Assembly (NCBI RefSeq): GCF_900112285.1
Contig: NZ_FOKZ01000008.1
Span: 107,972 to 171,971 of the forward strand
Source: Polaromonas sp. OV174
GTDB lineage: Bacteria; Pseudomonadota; Gammaproteobacteria; Burkholderiales; Burkholderiaceae_C
Direction: 5' to 3'
Length of the DNA: 64,000 nt
Shown: positions 1 through 11,247 of the stretch, piece by piece
Layout of the letters: each line of letters opens with the position of its first letter
Numbering within the stretch: position 1 is the stretch's first letter
The notes under the pieces: model-generated
What the model was told of the DNA's origin: nothing
Seen by the model: the letters and a program-made list of their open reading frames with translations, nothing else
The model's database searches: none
Translations under genes and position numbers: made by a program

Positions 1-2
1 CC

Positions 3-1379
3 ACGCCCTATGAGTGCGACGGCCTGACCGCCTACCGCCAGCGCCCGCTGGTGGTGGCCCTGCCCGAAACTTACGCCCAGGTGCAGGCGGTGCTCAGGAC
101 CTGCCATGCGCTGGACGTGCCGGTGGTGGCGCGCGGCGCCGGCACCGGCCTCAGTGGCGGCGCCATGCCGCACGCGCTGGGCGTCACGCTGTCATTGGCC
201 AAGTTCAACAAGATATTGAAACTAGACGCGGCCAGCCGCACGGCCGTGGTGCAGGGCGGCGTGCGCAACCTGGCCATCAGCGAAGCCGCCGCGCCGCTGG
301 GCCTTTATTACGCGCCCGACCCGTCCAGCCAGATTGCCTGCACCATAGGCGGCAACGTGGCCGAAAATTCCGGCGGCGTGCACTGCCTGAAATACGGGCT
401 CACCGTGCACAACGTGCTCAAGGTGAAGGGCTTCACGATTGAAGGCGAGGAAGTGGAATTCGGCAGCGAGGCGCTGGACAGCGCCGGCTACGACTTGCTG
501 AGCATCATCATAGGCAGCGAAGGCATGCTGGCCGTGACCACCGAGGTCACCGTCAAGCTGATCCCCAAGCCGCAACTGGCGCGCTGCATCATGGCCAGCT
601 TTGACGACCTGCGCAAGGCCGGCGACGCGGTGGCGGCGGTGATCGCCGCCGGCATCATTCCGGCCGGACTGGAAATGATGGACAAGCCCATGACGGCGGC
701 GGTGGAAGACTTTGTGCACGCCGGCTACGACCTCACGGCCGAGGCGATCTTGCTGTGCGAGAGCGACGGCACGCCGGAAGAAGTCGAAGAAGAAATCGGC
801 CGCATGAGCGCCGTGCTGCAGCAGTATGGCGCCACCGCCATTGCCGTGAGCCAGAACGAGGCCGAGCGGCTGCGTTTTTGGAGCGGACGAAAAAATGCCT
901 TTCCGGCATCGGGCCGCATCAGCCCCGACTACATGTGCATGGACTCCACCATTCCGCGCAAGCGCCTGGCCGACATCTTGCTGGCGATTGCCGAGATGGA
1001 AAAAAAATACCAGTTGCGCTGCGCCAATGTGTTTCACGCTGGCGACGGCAATCTGCATCCGCTGATTTTGTTTGACGCCAATGACGCCGACCAGTTGCGC
1101 CGCTGCGAGCTGTTTGGCGCCGACATCCTGGAAACCAGCGTCGCCATGGGCGGCACGGTGACCGGCGAACACGGCGTGGGCGTGGAAAAACTCAACTCCA
1201 TGTGCGTGCAGTTTTCGGCCGCAGAAAACGAGCAGATGTTTGGCGTGAAGCGCGCCTTTGATGCCAAGGGTTTGCTCAATCCGGGCAAGGTGATTCCGAC
1301 CTTGAACCGCTGCGCCGAGTACGGAAAAATGCTGGTGCGCGGCGGGCAAATCGCCCACCCCGACTTGCCGCGTTTTTAA
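3..1379 (+). CDS. glcD: FAD-linked oxidase, GlcD-type (5' end outside the window)
   Basis: This is the FAD-binding subunit type of glycolate/D-lactate oxidation, which passes electrons from a 2-hydroxyacid to FAD. The frame is open from the first bases and begins with a family-typical YECDGL segment, so only a short N-terminal piece is missing. A PCMH-type FAD_binding_4 domain occupies roughly residues 17-155, including GTGLSGGA and IGGNVAENSGG. The FAD-oxidase C-terminal domain follows, with the hallmarks HAGDGNLHP and GTVTGEHGVG near the C-terminus. GlcD is usually followed by glcE and glcF, but here the next gene is convergent and unrelated, so any partner genes lie upstream or elsewhere. 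A D-lactate dehydrogenase or another 2-hydroxyacid dehydrogenase of the same superfamily is possible. The family is certain; the substrate is not. Confidence 0.9.
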   Translation, partial: TPYECDGLTAYRQRPLVVALPETYAQVQAVLRTCHALDVPVVARGAGTGLSGGAMPHALGVTLSLAKFNKILKLDAASRTAVVQGGVRNLAISEAAAPLGLYYAPDPSSQIACTIGGNVAENSGGVHCLKYGLTVHNVLKVKGFTIEGEEVEFGSEALDSAGYDLLSIIIGSEGMLAVTTEVTVKLIPKPQLARCIMASFDDLRKAGDAVAAVIAAGIIPAGLEMMDKPMTAAVEDFVHAGYDLTAEAILLCESDGTPEEVEEEIGRMSAVLQQYGATAIAVSQNEAERLRFWSGRKNAFPASGRISPDYMCMDSTIPRKRLADILLAIAEMEKKYQLRCANVFHAGDGNLHPLILFDANDADQLRRCELFGADILETSVAMGGTVTGEHGVGVEKLNSMCVQFSAAENEQMFGVKRAFDAKGLLNPGKVIPTLNRCAEYGKMLVRGGQIAHPDLPRF

Positions 1380-1400
1380 AACACGCTGCGAGCGAAGCCA

Positions 1401-1426
1401 GCGCCAGCCGCTGGCAGCGCTGGCGC
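1401..1426. terminator. Hairpin between convergent genes
   Basis: GCGCCAGC at 1401-1408 pairs with GCTGGCGC at 1419-1426 around a 10-nt loop. It lies between the stop codons of the GlcD-type oxidase and the bactofilin. A short ATTT follows, but there is no real T-run, so termination is only suggested. Confidence 0.35.
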
Positions 1427-1439
1427 ATTTCTCTCAGGT

Positions 1440-1979
1440 TTATCCGGCCACGGCCTGCAGGCCCGAAGTGCCCTGGCTGGCTGGCTTGGCACCGAACAGG
1501 ATTTCCCCGGAAAGTTGGCCGCCTTCTTCGACCACCAGCTTGCCGTAGCGAATCGTGCCGGTGACTTTGCCGGTGGAGTAAATCACCAGCTTTTGGCGCA
1601 CGGTGAGATCGCCGCTGAATTCGCCACGAATTTCGGCCACATCAATTTCGGCCGAACCCTTGAAAGCGCCCTGCTCTGAAATCTGCATGACACGCGAGTC
1701 CATGGTGGCTTCAACCAGGCCTTCCACCACCAAGGTGTCGCAATCGGTGATCTCGACGCCCTTGAGTTTGATATTGGGGCCCACGGTCAGCTTGCTGCCG
1801 CCTTCCTTGGGTGCGCTGACCACGTCACTTGCCGGCTTGGCCACGCTTTGCGGGCTGACAGCGTTGGACGCTGAGGACAGCGTACTGGACGTGTTTGCAT
1901 TGCCATAGCCAGGTACTGTCCCAGGACGTACGCTGGTCGGTGTTTCGTTATCTCGCTTGCCAAAAAACGGGGTTGCCAT
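1440..1979 (-). CDS. Bactofilin (polymer-forming cytoskeletal protein)
   Basis: Bactofilins self-assemble into non-polar filaments without nucleotide and scaffold cell-wall or polarity functions. The 179-residue protein has the usual layout. A disordered Ser/Ala/Pro-rich N-terminus (about residues 1-65) precedes a right-handed beta-helix core (about 66-160), built of short repeating strands with regularly spaced glycines (for example GEFSGDLTV and GKVTGTIRYGKL). A short glycine-rich tail follows. There is no signal peptide or membrane segment. It stands alone, divergent from fusA and convergent with the upstream oxidase gene. No M23 peptidase gene, a common bactofilin partner, is beside it. 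The family is recognised from the core pattern; which process it organises here cannot be read from the sequence. Confidence 0.9.
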   Translation of the reverse strand: MATPFFGKRDNETPTSVRPGTVPGYGNANTSSTLSSASNAVSPQSVAKPASDVVSAPKEGGSKLTVGPNIKLKGVEITDCDTLVVEGLVEATMDSRVMQISEQGAFKGSAEIDVAEIRGEFSGDLTVRQKLVIYSTGKVTGTIRYGKLVVEEGGQLSGEILFGAKPASQGTSGLQAVAG

Positions 1980-2255
1980 GTAACTTCCTTAAAAAACGCG
2001 ATGGTATGTCGGGAGAAAACAAAAAGATCCAGCGCGATGCAAGAGAGGTAACGAAATTAATTCTTACACTCCACCCCTTGCGGCGACATCTGTCAGCAGC
2101 CCCTTGCAATACAGACCACAGCAGCACGCCTCAAGCGCCATCACTGCGACCCTGGTTGCGGCTCACGCAACAAAACAAGGCAAGCAAAAGCTGACACTTT
2201 GACGCACACTAAGCGGGCTGACCAACGCCTCTGTGATGCCAAGAAGGAGATCGCC
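1980..2255. other. Divergent intergenic region, bactofilin / fusA
   Basis: About 275 bp separate two divergent start codons and must carry both promoters. The middle is more AT-rich (around 2040-2070) than its surroundings. I see no convincing -35/-10 pair, riboswitch or coding potential. An in-frame start at 2199 exists for fusA but lacks a ribosome binding site. Confidence 0.5.
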
Positions 2256-4361
<2,106 letters not shown>

Positions 4362-4523
4362 CGCGGAAGGTTGGAATGCACCAGATACGGTATCTTCCCG
4401 CGGCCGCGTGTTGACGGCCACCCGGCAACGGCGGCAGCGGCCCAAGCAGGCCTTTAAAAGCTACCCCTGCAGACCAGGGCAGGCCTAGAATCTTCCGTAA
4501 CTACCAGAAGGACTGGAGACGCC

Positions 4524-7500
4524 ATGAACACCACGCCGCTTGCCGAGTTGCTGAGCTATACCACCGAGCATGCCGGACCCAGTGCCAAACGGCTCTCCGA
4601 GTTTGTGTCGGCCTATTTTGAAAGCACCGACCCCGACGAAATTCTCGCGCGCGGACCGGCCACGCTGTTCGGCATTGCCAGCGCCCATTGGCGTTTGCTC
4701 GACACGCCCCGCGCGGCCCAGAGCGCCAAGATCCGGGTGTTCAACCCCACGCTGGCGGAAGATGGTTTTGTCAGCGACCACACCTCGGTCCAGATCGTGC
4801 ACGACAACATGCCATTTCTGGTCGACTCGGTCACCATGGCCATCAATCGCAGCGGCCGCACGGCGCACTGGATCGTGCACCCCTTGCTGCACGTGGCCCG
4901 CAATGCGCAGGGTCGTCCCGACACGGTGGGCAGCGCGGCGGGGGCCAACGCCGGCGGAGGAAGCACCCCCATCGAATCGCTCATCATGGTGGAATGCGAC
5001 CGCATTCTGGGTGCGGCAGAGCGTGACGCGCTGGCCCATGACCTGGACCGGGTACTGGGCGATGTCCGTGCCGCGGTGCAGGACTGGCAGGCCATGCTCG
5101 AACGCATCCAGGCCCTGAGGCTGGCGGTGGCGCGCTCGCCGCTGTCGCCCGCCAGCAAGCAGGAAGGCAGCGAGTTCCTGCGCTGGCTGGAGGACCGGCA
5201 TTTCACCTTTCTGGGCGCGCGCGACTATGACATCCGGCGCGATGGCGACGCCGTCAGCCTGATCGCGCTCCCGGAGTCTGGTCTGGGCATTCTGCGCGGC
5301 GCTCCGCAGACGGCAGCGTCACGCCTGCCGCCCGACGCCGTAGCCCTGCTGGAGTCCGACGAGCTGGTGCTGGTCACCAAGGCCATGACGCGCGCCACCG
5401 TGCACCGCCCGGCCTGGCTAGACTACATCGCCGTCAAGCGCTTTGACGACGCCGGCAACGTCGTTGGGGAGGCCCGCTTTCTGGGGCTCTATACCTCGAC
5501 CGCCTATGCCGCCGCGGTGGGGGATATTCCGCAGGTGCGGCGCCGCGCGGCGGACGTGATCGCCAATGCGGGCGTGGTGCCGGACAGTCACGCGGCCAAG
5601 TCCCTGCAGTCGATTCTGGACGCCTACCCGCGCGACGAGTTGTTCCAGATCGACACCGCCACGCTGGCCGAGCATGCCATAGGCATCCTGCGGCTGCAGG
5701 AGCGCCAGCGCACCCGCCTGTTCCTGCGTCGCGACCCGTTTGGCCGCTTCACCTCGACCCAGGTCTTCGTGCCCCGCGACCGCTATAACACCGAGTTGCG
5801 CGTGAAGATCGGCGCCGAGTTGATGGCAGCCCTGGATGGCCAGTCGCTCGAATTCACACCCATGCTGACCGACAGCCCGCTGGCGCGCATTCACTACCTG
5901 GTGCGCGCCCGCGAGCAGGCCCCCGTGAGCGTTGACCTGCGCGCGCTCGAAGCGCGGCTGGCCAGACTGGCCCAGCGCTGGGAAGACGAGTGCACCAGCG
6001 AGCTGCTGCGCGCGCACGGCGAGGGCCCTGGCCTGGCGCTGGCCCACCGTTTTGCCAACGCCTTTCCCACGGCCTACCGTGAGGATTTTTCGGCGGCCGT
6101 CGCCGCCGAAGACGCCGACATGCTGGCCGGCCTGAGCGCCGCCTCGCCGCTGGCCGTCAAGCTGTACCGTCCGCTCGATGCCGGCGAAAGCCTGTTGCGC
6201 CTGAAGATCTACAACACGTCCAAGGTTCCGCTGTCGGACTCGCTGCCGGTGCTCGAGCGCATGGGCGTCCGGGTGCTGGACGAGCACCCCTACCGGATCG
6301 GCAGCGATGCGCTGTGGATTCACGACCTGGGCCTGCAACTGCCGGCCAACACCGATCTGGCGACCGTCAAGCCACGGTTCGAGGCCCTGTTTGCGCAGGC
6401 CTGGCGCGGCGAGGTCGAAAGCGACGACCTGAACCGGCTGGTGCTGAGCACCGCGCTCGACGCACGCGCCATTGCCGTGCTGCGCGCCTACACCCGCTAC
6501 TTCAAGCAGCTGGGTTTTGGCTTCAGCCAAAGCTATATCGAAGCCACGCTGAACAGCAACGCGGGCCTCACCGAGGAGCTCGTCAGGCTGTTCAAGGCCC
6601 GCTTCGACCCGGCCCTGACGGGCAACCGGGACGAGGCCCAGCAGCAGCTCACAAAGCAGATCGAAGCGCATCTTGGCGCCGTGGCCAGCCTGGACGAAGA
6701 CCGCATCCTGCGCCAGTTTTTCCTCACCATTGCGGCCACCCTGCGCACCAGCTTCTGGCAACACAGCGCCGGCGGCGAAGGCAAGCCCTACCTGTCGTTC
6801 AAGCTCAATCCGCGCGAAGTCCCCGGCGTGCCCGAGCCCAAGCCGCTGTTTGAAATCTGGGTCTATTCGCCGCGCGTCGAGGGGGTGCATCTGCGCGGCG
6901 GCAAGGTCGCGCGCGGCGGCCTGCGCTGGTCGGACCGCCGCGAGGACTTCCGCACCGAAGTGCTGGGCCTGGTGAAAGCCCAGCAGGTCAAGAACACCGT
7001 CATCGTGCCGGTCGGCTCCAAGGGCGGCTTCGTGCTCAAAAATGCTCCGCCCGCCAGCGACCGCGAAGCCTATCTGGCCGAGGGTGTGGCCTGCTACAAG
7101 CTGTTCCTCTCGGGCCTGCTGGACCTGACCGACAACGTGGTCAAGGGCGCGGTGGTGCCGCCGGCCAACGTGGTCAGGCATGACCCGGACGACCCCTACC
7201 TGGTGGTGGCGGCCGACAAGGGAACCGCCACCTTCTCCGACATTGCCAACGGCGTGTCGGCCGATTACGGCTTCTGGCTGGGTGACGCCTTCGCCTCGGG
7301 CGGCTCGGTCGGCTACGACCACAAGAAGATGGGCATCACGGCGCGCGGCGCCTGGGAATCGGTCAAGCGCCACTTCCGCACCCTGTCGGTCAACACCCAG
7401 ACCACGCCGTTCACGGTGGCGGGCATCGGTGACATGTCGGGTGACGTGTTCGGCAACGGCATGCTGCTGTCCGAGCACATCCGGCTGGTGGCTGCCTTTG

Positions 7501-9278
7501 ATCACCGCCACATCTTCATCGACCCCGCGCCCGATACGGTGCGCTCCCTTGCCGAGCGCCAGCGCCTGTTCGCCCTGCCCCGGTCGAGCTGGGACGACTA
7601 CGACAAGCACCTGATTTCCGCCGGCGGCGGGGTCTATCCGCGCTCGGCCAAGGCGATCAGCCTGAGCCCGGAGGCGCGCGCCGCGCTCGGCATCGAGGCC
7701 GCCGAGCTGAGCCCGGTCGAGCTGCTGCGGGCCATCTTGCTGGCGCCGGTAGACCTGCTCTACAACGGCGGCATCGGCACCTATGTGAAGGCCGCTTTCG
7801 AGAGCCACGCCCAGGTGGGCGACAAGGCCGGCGACGCGTACCGTGTCAACGGCGGCGAACTGCGCTGCAAGGTGCTGGCCGAGGGCGGCAACCTGGGCTG
7901 CACGCAGAACGGCCGCATTGAATACGCGCAAAAAGGCGGCCTGATCTACACCGACGCGATCGACAACTCGGCCGGCGTGGACTGCTCCGACCACGAGGTC
8001 AACATCAAGATACTGCTGGGCAGCGTGGTGGAGGCCGGAGATTTGACGCTCAAGCAGCGCAACGACCTGCTGGCCTCGATGACGGACGAGGTGGGCCTGC
8101 TGGTGCTGACCGACAACTACTACCAGACCCAGGCGCTCGACGTCGCCAGCCATCGCCCCTTGTACGTGCTGGACGGGCAGCAGCGCCTGATGCAATGGCT
8201 GGAGCGCACCGGCCGCCTGAACCGTGCCATCGAGTTTTTGCCGACGGATGACGAGATTGCCAGGCGCAGGGCACGTAAGACCGGGCTCACGGCGCCCGAA
8301 GGCGCCGTGGTGCTGGCCTACGCCAAGATGTCGGTGTTCGACGAGCTGGTGGCCAGCAACCTGCCGGACGATCCCTATTACAGCCGCGCGCTCAAGGCCT
8401 ACTTCCCCAAGGTCCTGACGGAAAAATTTGGCGCGGCCATCGCCAGCCACCCGCTCAAGCGCGAGATCATCGCCACCTTCATCACCAACACGGTGCTCAA
8501 CCGCACCGGGGCCACCTTCGTCAATTTCATCGCCTCAGAGGCGAGTGCGACCGCGGCCGACGTGATTCGCGCCTTCACGCTGGCGCGCGAAATCTTTGAT
8601 CTCGAGACCCTGTGGGACCAGATTGACGCGCTGGACTACCGCGTGGAAGCCAGCCTGCAACTCGACCTGCTGACCCAATTGATCGCCATTGCCCAGCGAG
8701 CTTCGCGCTGGATGCTGCGCGTTCGCACCCAGAGCACCGATCTGCCCACCCTGATCACGCGCTACCAGCCTGCGGCGCGCGAGTTGCGAGCGCATCTGGC
8801 GGACTGGTTGCCGGCATCCGACCACGCCAGCTGGGAGCAGGCCACCCAAACACTCGTGCAGGCCGGCGTGGAGCCGGCGCTGGCGCAAAACCTGACGGCG
8901 CTGGAGTTCATCTTCCCGGCGCTAGACCTGGTCGATCTGGCGCAAAGCGCCAATACCGGGCTGGAGCAGGCGGCACGCGCCTATTTTGCCGTCGACAGCG
9001 AGCTGGGCCTGATGCTTTGGCGCGCGGAAATCAAGCGTCTGCCCACGGACACGCTGTGGCAAACCCAGGCCCGCGGCAGCGCGCGCGACGACGTCTATTC
9101 GATCGCCAGCCAGATCACCCAGGGCCTGTTGTCGCGCGGCGAAGCTCTGGCGGGCTGGCACGACCGCAATGCACAGGCCATTGAACGCCTGCGCAGGCTG
9201 CTGGCCAGCATCAGCACCCAAGGCTCGGACCTGGCGCCGGTATCGGTGGCGCTGCGCGAACTGCGTCATCTCGCCTGA
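4524..9278 (+). CDS. NAD-specific glutamate dehydrogenase, large (180-kDa) type
   Basis: The enzyme deaminates L-glutamate to 2-oxoglutarate and ammonia using NAD+, a catabolic role in the cytosol. At 1584 residues it belongs to the very large bacterial NAD-GDH class. A long N-terminal regulatory region with ACT-like segments covers roughly residues 1-700. The catalytic core lies around residues 700-1200, with KNTVIVPVGSKGGFV near residue 823, AADKGTATFSDIANG and GIGDMSGDVFGNGML near residue 967, followed by a helical C-terminal region. The ATG at 4524 is preceded by a GGAG motif 6 nt upstream. The gene is monocistronic between fusA and a convergent kinase-like gene. The 162 bp after fusA hold no other gene. 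I see no frameshift or truncation over 4.7 kb. Confidence 0.95.
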   Translation: MNTTPLAELLSYTTEHAGPSAKRLSEFVSAYFESTDPDEILARGPATLFGIASAHWRLLDTPRAAQSAKIRVFNPTLAEDGFVSDHTSVQIVHDNMPFLVDSVTMAINRSGRTAHWIVHPLLHVARNAQGRPDTVGSAAGANAGGGSTPIESLIMVECDRILGAAERDALAHDLDRVLGDVRAAVQDWQAMLERIQALRLAVARSPLSPASKQEGSEFLRWLEDRHFTFLGARDYDIRRDGDAVSLIALPESGLGILRGAPQTAASRLPPDAVALLESDELVLVTKAMTRATVHRPAWLDYIAVKRFDDAGNVVGEARFLGLYTSTAYAAAVGDIPQVRRRAADVIANAGVVPDSHAAKSLQSILDAYPRDELFQIDTATLAEHAIGILRLQERQRTRLFLRRDPFGRFTSTQVFVPRDRYNTELRVKIGAELMAALDGQSLEFTPMLTDSPLARIHYLVRAREQAPVSVDLRALEARLARLAQRWEDECTSELLRAHGEGPGLALAHRFANAFPTAYREDFSAAVAAEDADMLAGLSAASPLAVKLYRPLDAGESLLRLKIYNTSKVPLSDSLPVLERMGVRVLDEHPYRIGSDALWIHDLGLQLPANTDLATVKPRFEALFAQAWRGEVESDDLNRLVLSTALDARAIAVLRAYTRYFKQLGFGFSQSYIEATLNSNAGLTEELVRLFKARFDPALTGNRDEAQQQLTKQIEAHLGAVASLDEDRILRQFFLTIAATLRTSFWQHSAGGEGKPYLSFKLNPREVPGVPEPKPLFEIWVYSPRVEGVHLRGGKVARGGLRWSDRREDFRTEVLGLVKAQQVKNTVIVPVGSKGGFVLKNAPPASDREAYLAEGVACYKLFLSGLLDLTDNVVKGAVVPPANVVRHDPDDPYLVVAADKGTATFSDIANGVSADYGFWLGDAFASGGSVGYDHKKMGITARGAWESVKRHFRTLSVNTQTTPFTVAGIGDMSGDVFGNGMLLSEHIRLVAAFDHRHIFIDPAPDTVRSLAERQRLFALPRSSWDDYDKHLISAGGGVYPRSAKAISLSPEARAALGIEAAELSPVELLRAILLAPVDLLYNGGIGTYVKAAFESHAQVGDKAGDAYRVNGGELRCKVLAEGGNLGCTQNGRIEYAQKGGLIYTDAIDNSAGVDCSDHEVNIKILLGSVVEAGDLTLKQRNDLLASMTDEVGLLVLTDNYYQTQALDVASHRPLYVLDGQQRLMQWLERTGRLNRAIEFLPTDDEIARRRARKTGLTAPEGAVVLAYAKMSVFDELVASNLPDDPYYSRALKAYFPKVLTEKFGAAIASHPLKREIIATFITNTVLNRTGATFVNFIASEASATAADVIRAFTLAREIFDLETLWDQIDALDYRVEASLQLDLLTQLIAIAQRASRWMLRVRTQSTDLPTLITRYQPAARELRAHLADWLPASDHASWEQATQTLVQAGVEPALAQNLTALEFIFPALDLVDLAQSANTGLEQAARAYFAVDSELGLMLWRAEIKRLPTDTLWQTQARGSARDDVYSIASQITQGLLSRGEALAGWHDRNAQAIERLRRLLASISTQGSDLAPVSVALRELRHLA

Positions 9279-9381
9279 GAACTGTTGATGCCAGCCCCAT
9301 GAAACGCGAACCGATCAAATCCTTTGTTGCGACGCTCCAGGAGTCCGGGCGGTAGAAGCCTTGCAGGCAAAGACTGAGATG

Positions 9382-9867
9382 TCAGAGCTTGTAGCCGATC
9401 TGCCGCAGCAAATTCTTTCGCCAGTTGATTTCAACATCGTCCTCGACCCCTCGGGGAGAAAAGCCATCCACCACGCCCAGGATGCCGCGTCCCTGTTGCG
9501 TCTCGACGAGAACCACTTCGGTCGGATTGGCGGTCGCGCAGAAGATGCGGCAGACCTCCGGCACCATTTTGACGGCATTCAACACATTCAGTGGGTAGAA
9601 ACCATCCCCAAGAAAAATGATGAAGCAATGGCCGGCGGCAAGGGCCTTGGCGTTGTTGCGGGCCAGCTCGAGCATGGCGGGATCGGTGCCCGACCATCGC
9701 ACCAGGCATTTGCCGGAGGCTTCGCAAAAAGCCAGGCCGAACTTGATGCCCGGCACAGCGGCCACCAGCGCTTCGTGGAGGTCCTCAACGGACTTGATGA
9801 AGTGGGTCTGCCCCAGAATGAAGTTGATCGCTTCCGGCTTGTCGATTTTCACGGTAATGAGCTGCAT
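9382..9867 (-). CDS. Adenosine-specific kinase family protein (DUF355)
   Basis: The 161-residue protein matches the small DUF355 family, which includes a crystallised archaeal protein described as an adenosine-specific kinase. Activity has been little tested in bacteria. Recognisable parts are the opening VKIDKPEAINFILGQTHFIK, the central FGLAFCEASG and SGTD, and the C-terminal GVVDGFSPRGVEDD. The ATG at 9867 has AAGGAGA a few bases upstream, so it looks translated. It lies 35 nt downstream of a degraded ABC transporter remnant on the same strand, with no purine-salvage gene nearby. A longer frame upstream of this start reads through that remnant and is not real. The patchy distribution of the family suggests horizontal acquisition, but this is inference. 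Confidence 0.8.
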   Translation of the reverse strand: MQLITVKIDKPEAINFILGQTHFIKSVEDLHEALVAAVPGIKFGLAFCEASGKCLVRWSGTDPAMLELARNNAKALAAGHCFIIFLGDGFYPLNVLNAVKMVPEVCRIFCATANPTEVVLVETQQGRGILGVVDGFSPRGVEDDVEINWRKNLLRQIGYKL

Positions 9868-9902
9868 ATCGAACGTCTCCTTTTCCAATTCCGATGAGCC
9901 GA

Positions 9903-10328
9903 TCATTTGACCGCGCCGACGCTGACCGTGTATCGCGACGAGCGGGTGATGAAGGTCAGCGCGTAGACGAATTCCTGCATCACCAGCGTGAGCGTGGAAA
10001 TGACGACGGTCAGCATCCCCACCGAGGCAAGCGGCACCACGACTTGCAGGAAGGCGCCGAAGCGCCTCAGGCCGTCCATCATCGCCGCTTCCTCGATGTC
10101 GCGCGGCACGGCCTTGAAGAAGCCCATCATCAGCCAGGTGCGGAACGCAACGGTGAAGCTCGGGTACTTCAGCGTTCGATTCGCTGCATGTGCCCTGGGC
10201 AGAATGAAGGGGCCGAGGCCGGCTGCGCCGGTGGCCTGGATGATGCGGCGTCGGCGGGCATCGGCGCGGGCTGACGAACCGGACGCCATGTCCCGGTGCG
10301 AATGATTTAGCCTTGCCTCGTTCGCCAT
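9903..10328 (-). pseudogene. Chimeric ABC transporter remnant: binding-protein signal peptide joined to a permease fragment
   Basis: The 141-residue frame starts at an ATG with an excellent AGGAGG site. Its first ~45 residues form a Tat-like signal peptide (ARRRRIIQATGAAGL, ending in RAHA) typical of a sugar-binding protein. Around residue 48 it switches abruptly to the middle of a MalG-type inner-membrane permease. That part contains the EAA loop (IEEAAMMDGLRRFGAF) and a transmembrane segment (VVVPLASVGMLTVVISTLTL). It stops at SVGAVK, short of the normal permease C-terminus. The two parts belong to different genes of one sugar ABC operon. I infer an internal deletion removed the rest of the binding protein, any intervening genes and most of the permease. 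No ATPase gene is adjacent. It is probably a fossil, although the frame is intact and could still be translated. Confidence 0.75.
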
Positions 10329-10526
10329 GGCTGCCTCCTCGTTCAAAAGAGAAGTAGGCACTCGTCCCACTGGCGCTGCTTGCCCATTCGGTATGGGAGT
10401 CGATGCCGGGATAAAAATTCCCTTGGATCATCGCCCTGCCCGTCAAATGAACCCGCAGCAGCCAGCGCCGCCACAGAGGCCTGAGCGGGGTCTGCGCGGC
10501 CTGGGGTTTCGCAGCTGGAGGCTGGC

Positions 10527-11247
10527 TCAGCCCGCCAGCAATGCCACGTTGCCACCCGCCGCCGTGGTGTTGACCGTCACCGTCTGCTCGGCGCAAAAGC
10601 GGTACAAATAGTGCGGGCCGCCAGCTTTCGGGCCGGTGCCGGAGAGGCCTTCGCCGCCGAAAGGCTGCACGCCCACCACCGCGCCAATCATGTTGCGATT
10701 CACATAGATGTTGCCGACATGGACTGCGGCTCCCAGCGCCTGGGCGCGCGAGTCTATGCGGGTCTGCAGGCCCAGCGTGAGGCCGTAGCCCAGGGCGTTG
10801 ACCTGCTCAATCACCGCCTCTGGGGTCTTGAGCGCGCCGCTGCCCCAGCGCACGATTTGCAGCACCGGGCCGAAGATTTCGTCCTTGACTTCAGCCAGGC
10901 TGGCCACCTCGAAAGCCGCGGGCGCCAGCGTATTCGCTATTAAATCAATAGCTGGCTGCGCCCGGTTCTTCTGGGCTAGCTGCGGTTTTGATGCAGAACT
11001 CAGGCGCTGTAGGTGTTTTTGGATATTGTCAAAGGCCTCGCGGTCTATCACCGGGCCGACGTCGGTGGCCAGCTCGGCCGGATCGCCGACCACCAGCTCC
11101 TGCGCCGCGCCTTGAATCATTTCAATCACGCCATCGGCGATGCCCTCATGTACACACAAGAGGCGCAGCGCCGAGCAACGCTGGCCGGCCGAGCGGAAGG
11201 CGCTTTGCACCACGGCGTCGACCACCTGCTCGGGCAGCGCCGTGCTG
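10527..11247 (-). pseudogene. putA: putA remnant: C-terminal part of the P5C dehydrogenase domain
   Basis: This is the last ~240 residues of proline utilisation A, which oxidises proline to glutamate through proline dehydrogenase and delta-1-pyrroline-5-carboxylate dehydrogenase domains. It keeps ALPEQVVDAVVQSAF, the catalytic-cysteine segment AGQRCSALRLLC, EIFGPVLQIV and PFGGEGLSGTGPKAGG. A complete PutA is over 1,000 residues, so the DNA-binding/PRODH part and most of the aldehyde dehydrogenase domain are missing. Homology starts at about 11246, exactly where the opposite strand enters the body of an Lrp-type regulator. The open frame extends a few codons to 11270 only through foreign sequence. 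A 57-bp dispersed repeat (10937-10993) sits in frame inside it. There is no plausible start codon, so it is non-functional. Confidence 0.85.
10937..10993 (+). repeat. 57-bp dispersed repeat, copy 1 (inside the putA remnant)
   Basis: It carries the left arm CTATTAAATC-AATAGCT, then TGCGC, GGGCT and the end TTTTGATG, and aligns without gaps to six other copies in this window. On the minus strand it is translated in frame as part of the putA remnant, in a poorly conserved loop upstream of APAAFEVASL. Confidence 0.8.

Noticed and set aside
222..1358. Long minus-strand frame opposite the GlcD-type oxidase gene
   Set aside because: His/Gly/Ala-rich translation with no family motif; it mirrors a clear FAD-oxidase gene and is the usual GC-driven shadow.
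5418..8450. 1010-codon minus-strand frame opposite the NAD-GDH gene
   Set aside because: No domain pattern; shadow of the GDH coding frame.
9361..9897. Plus-strand frame covering the DUF355 gene
   Set aside because: Translation is Asp/His/Gly-rich without motifs, while the minus strand has a ribosome binding site and the complete family sequence.
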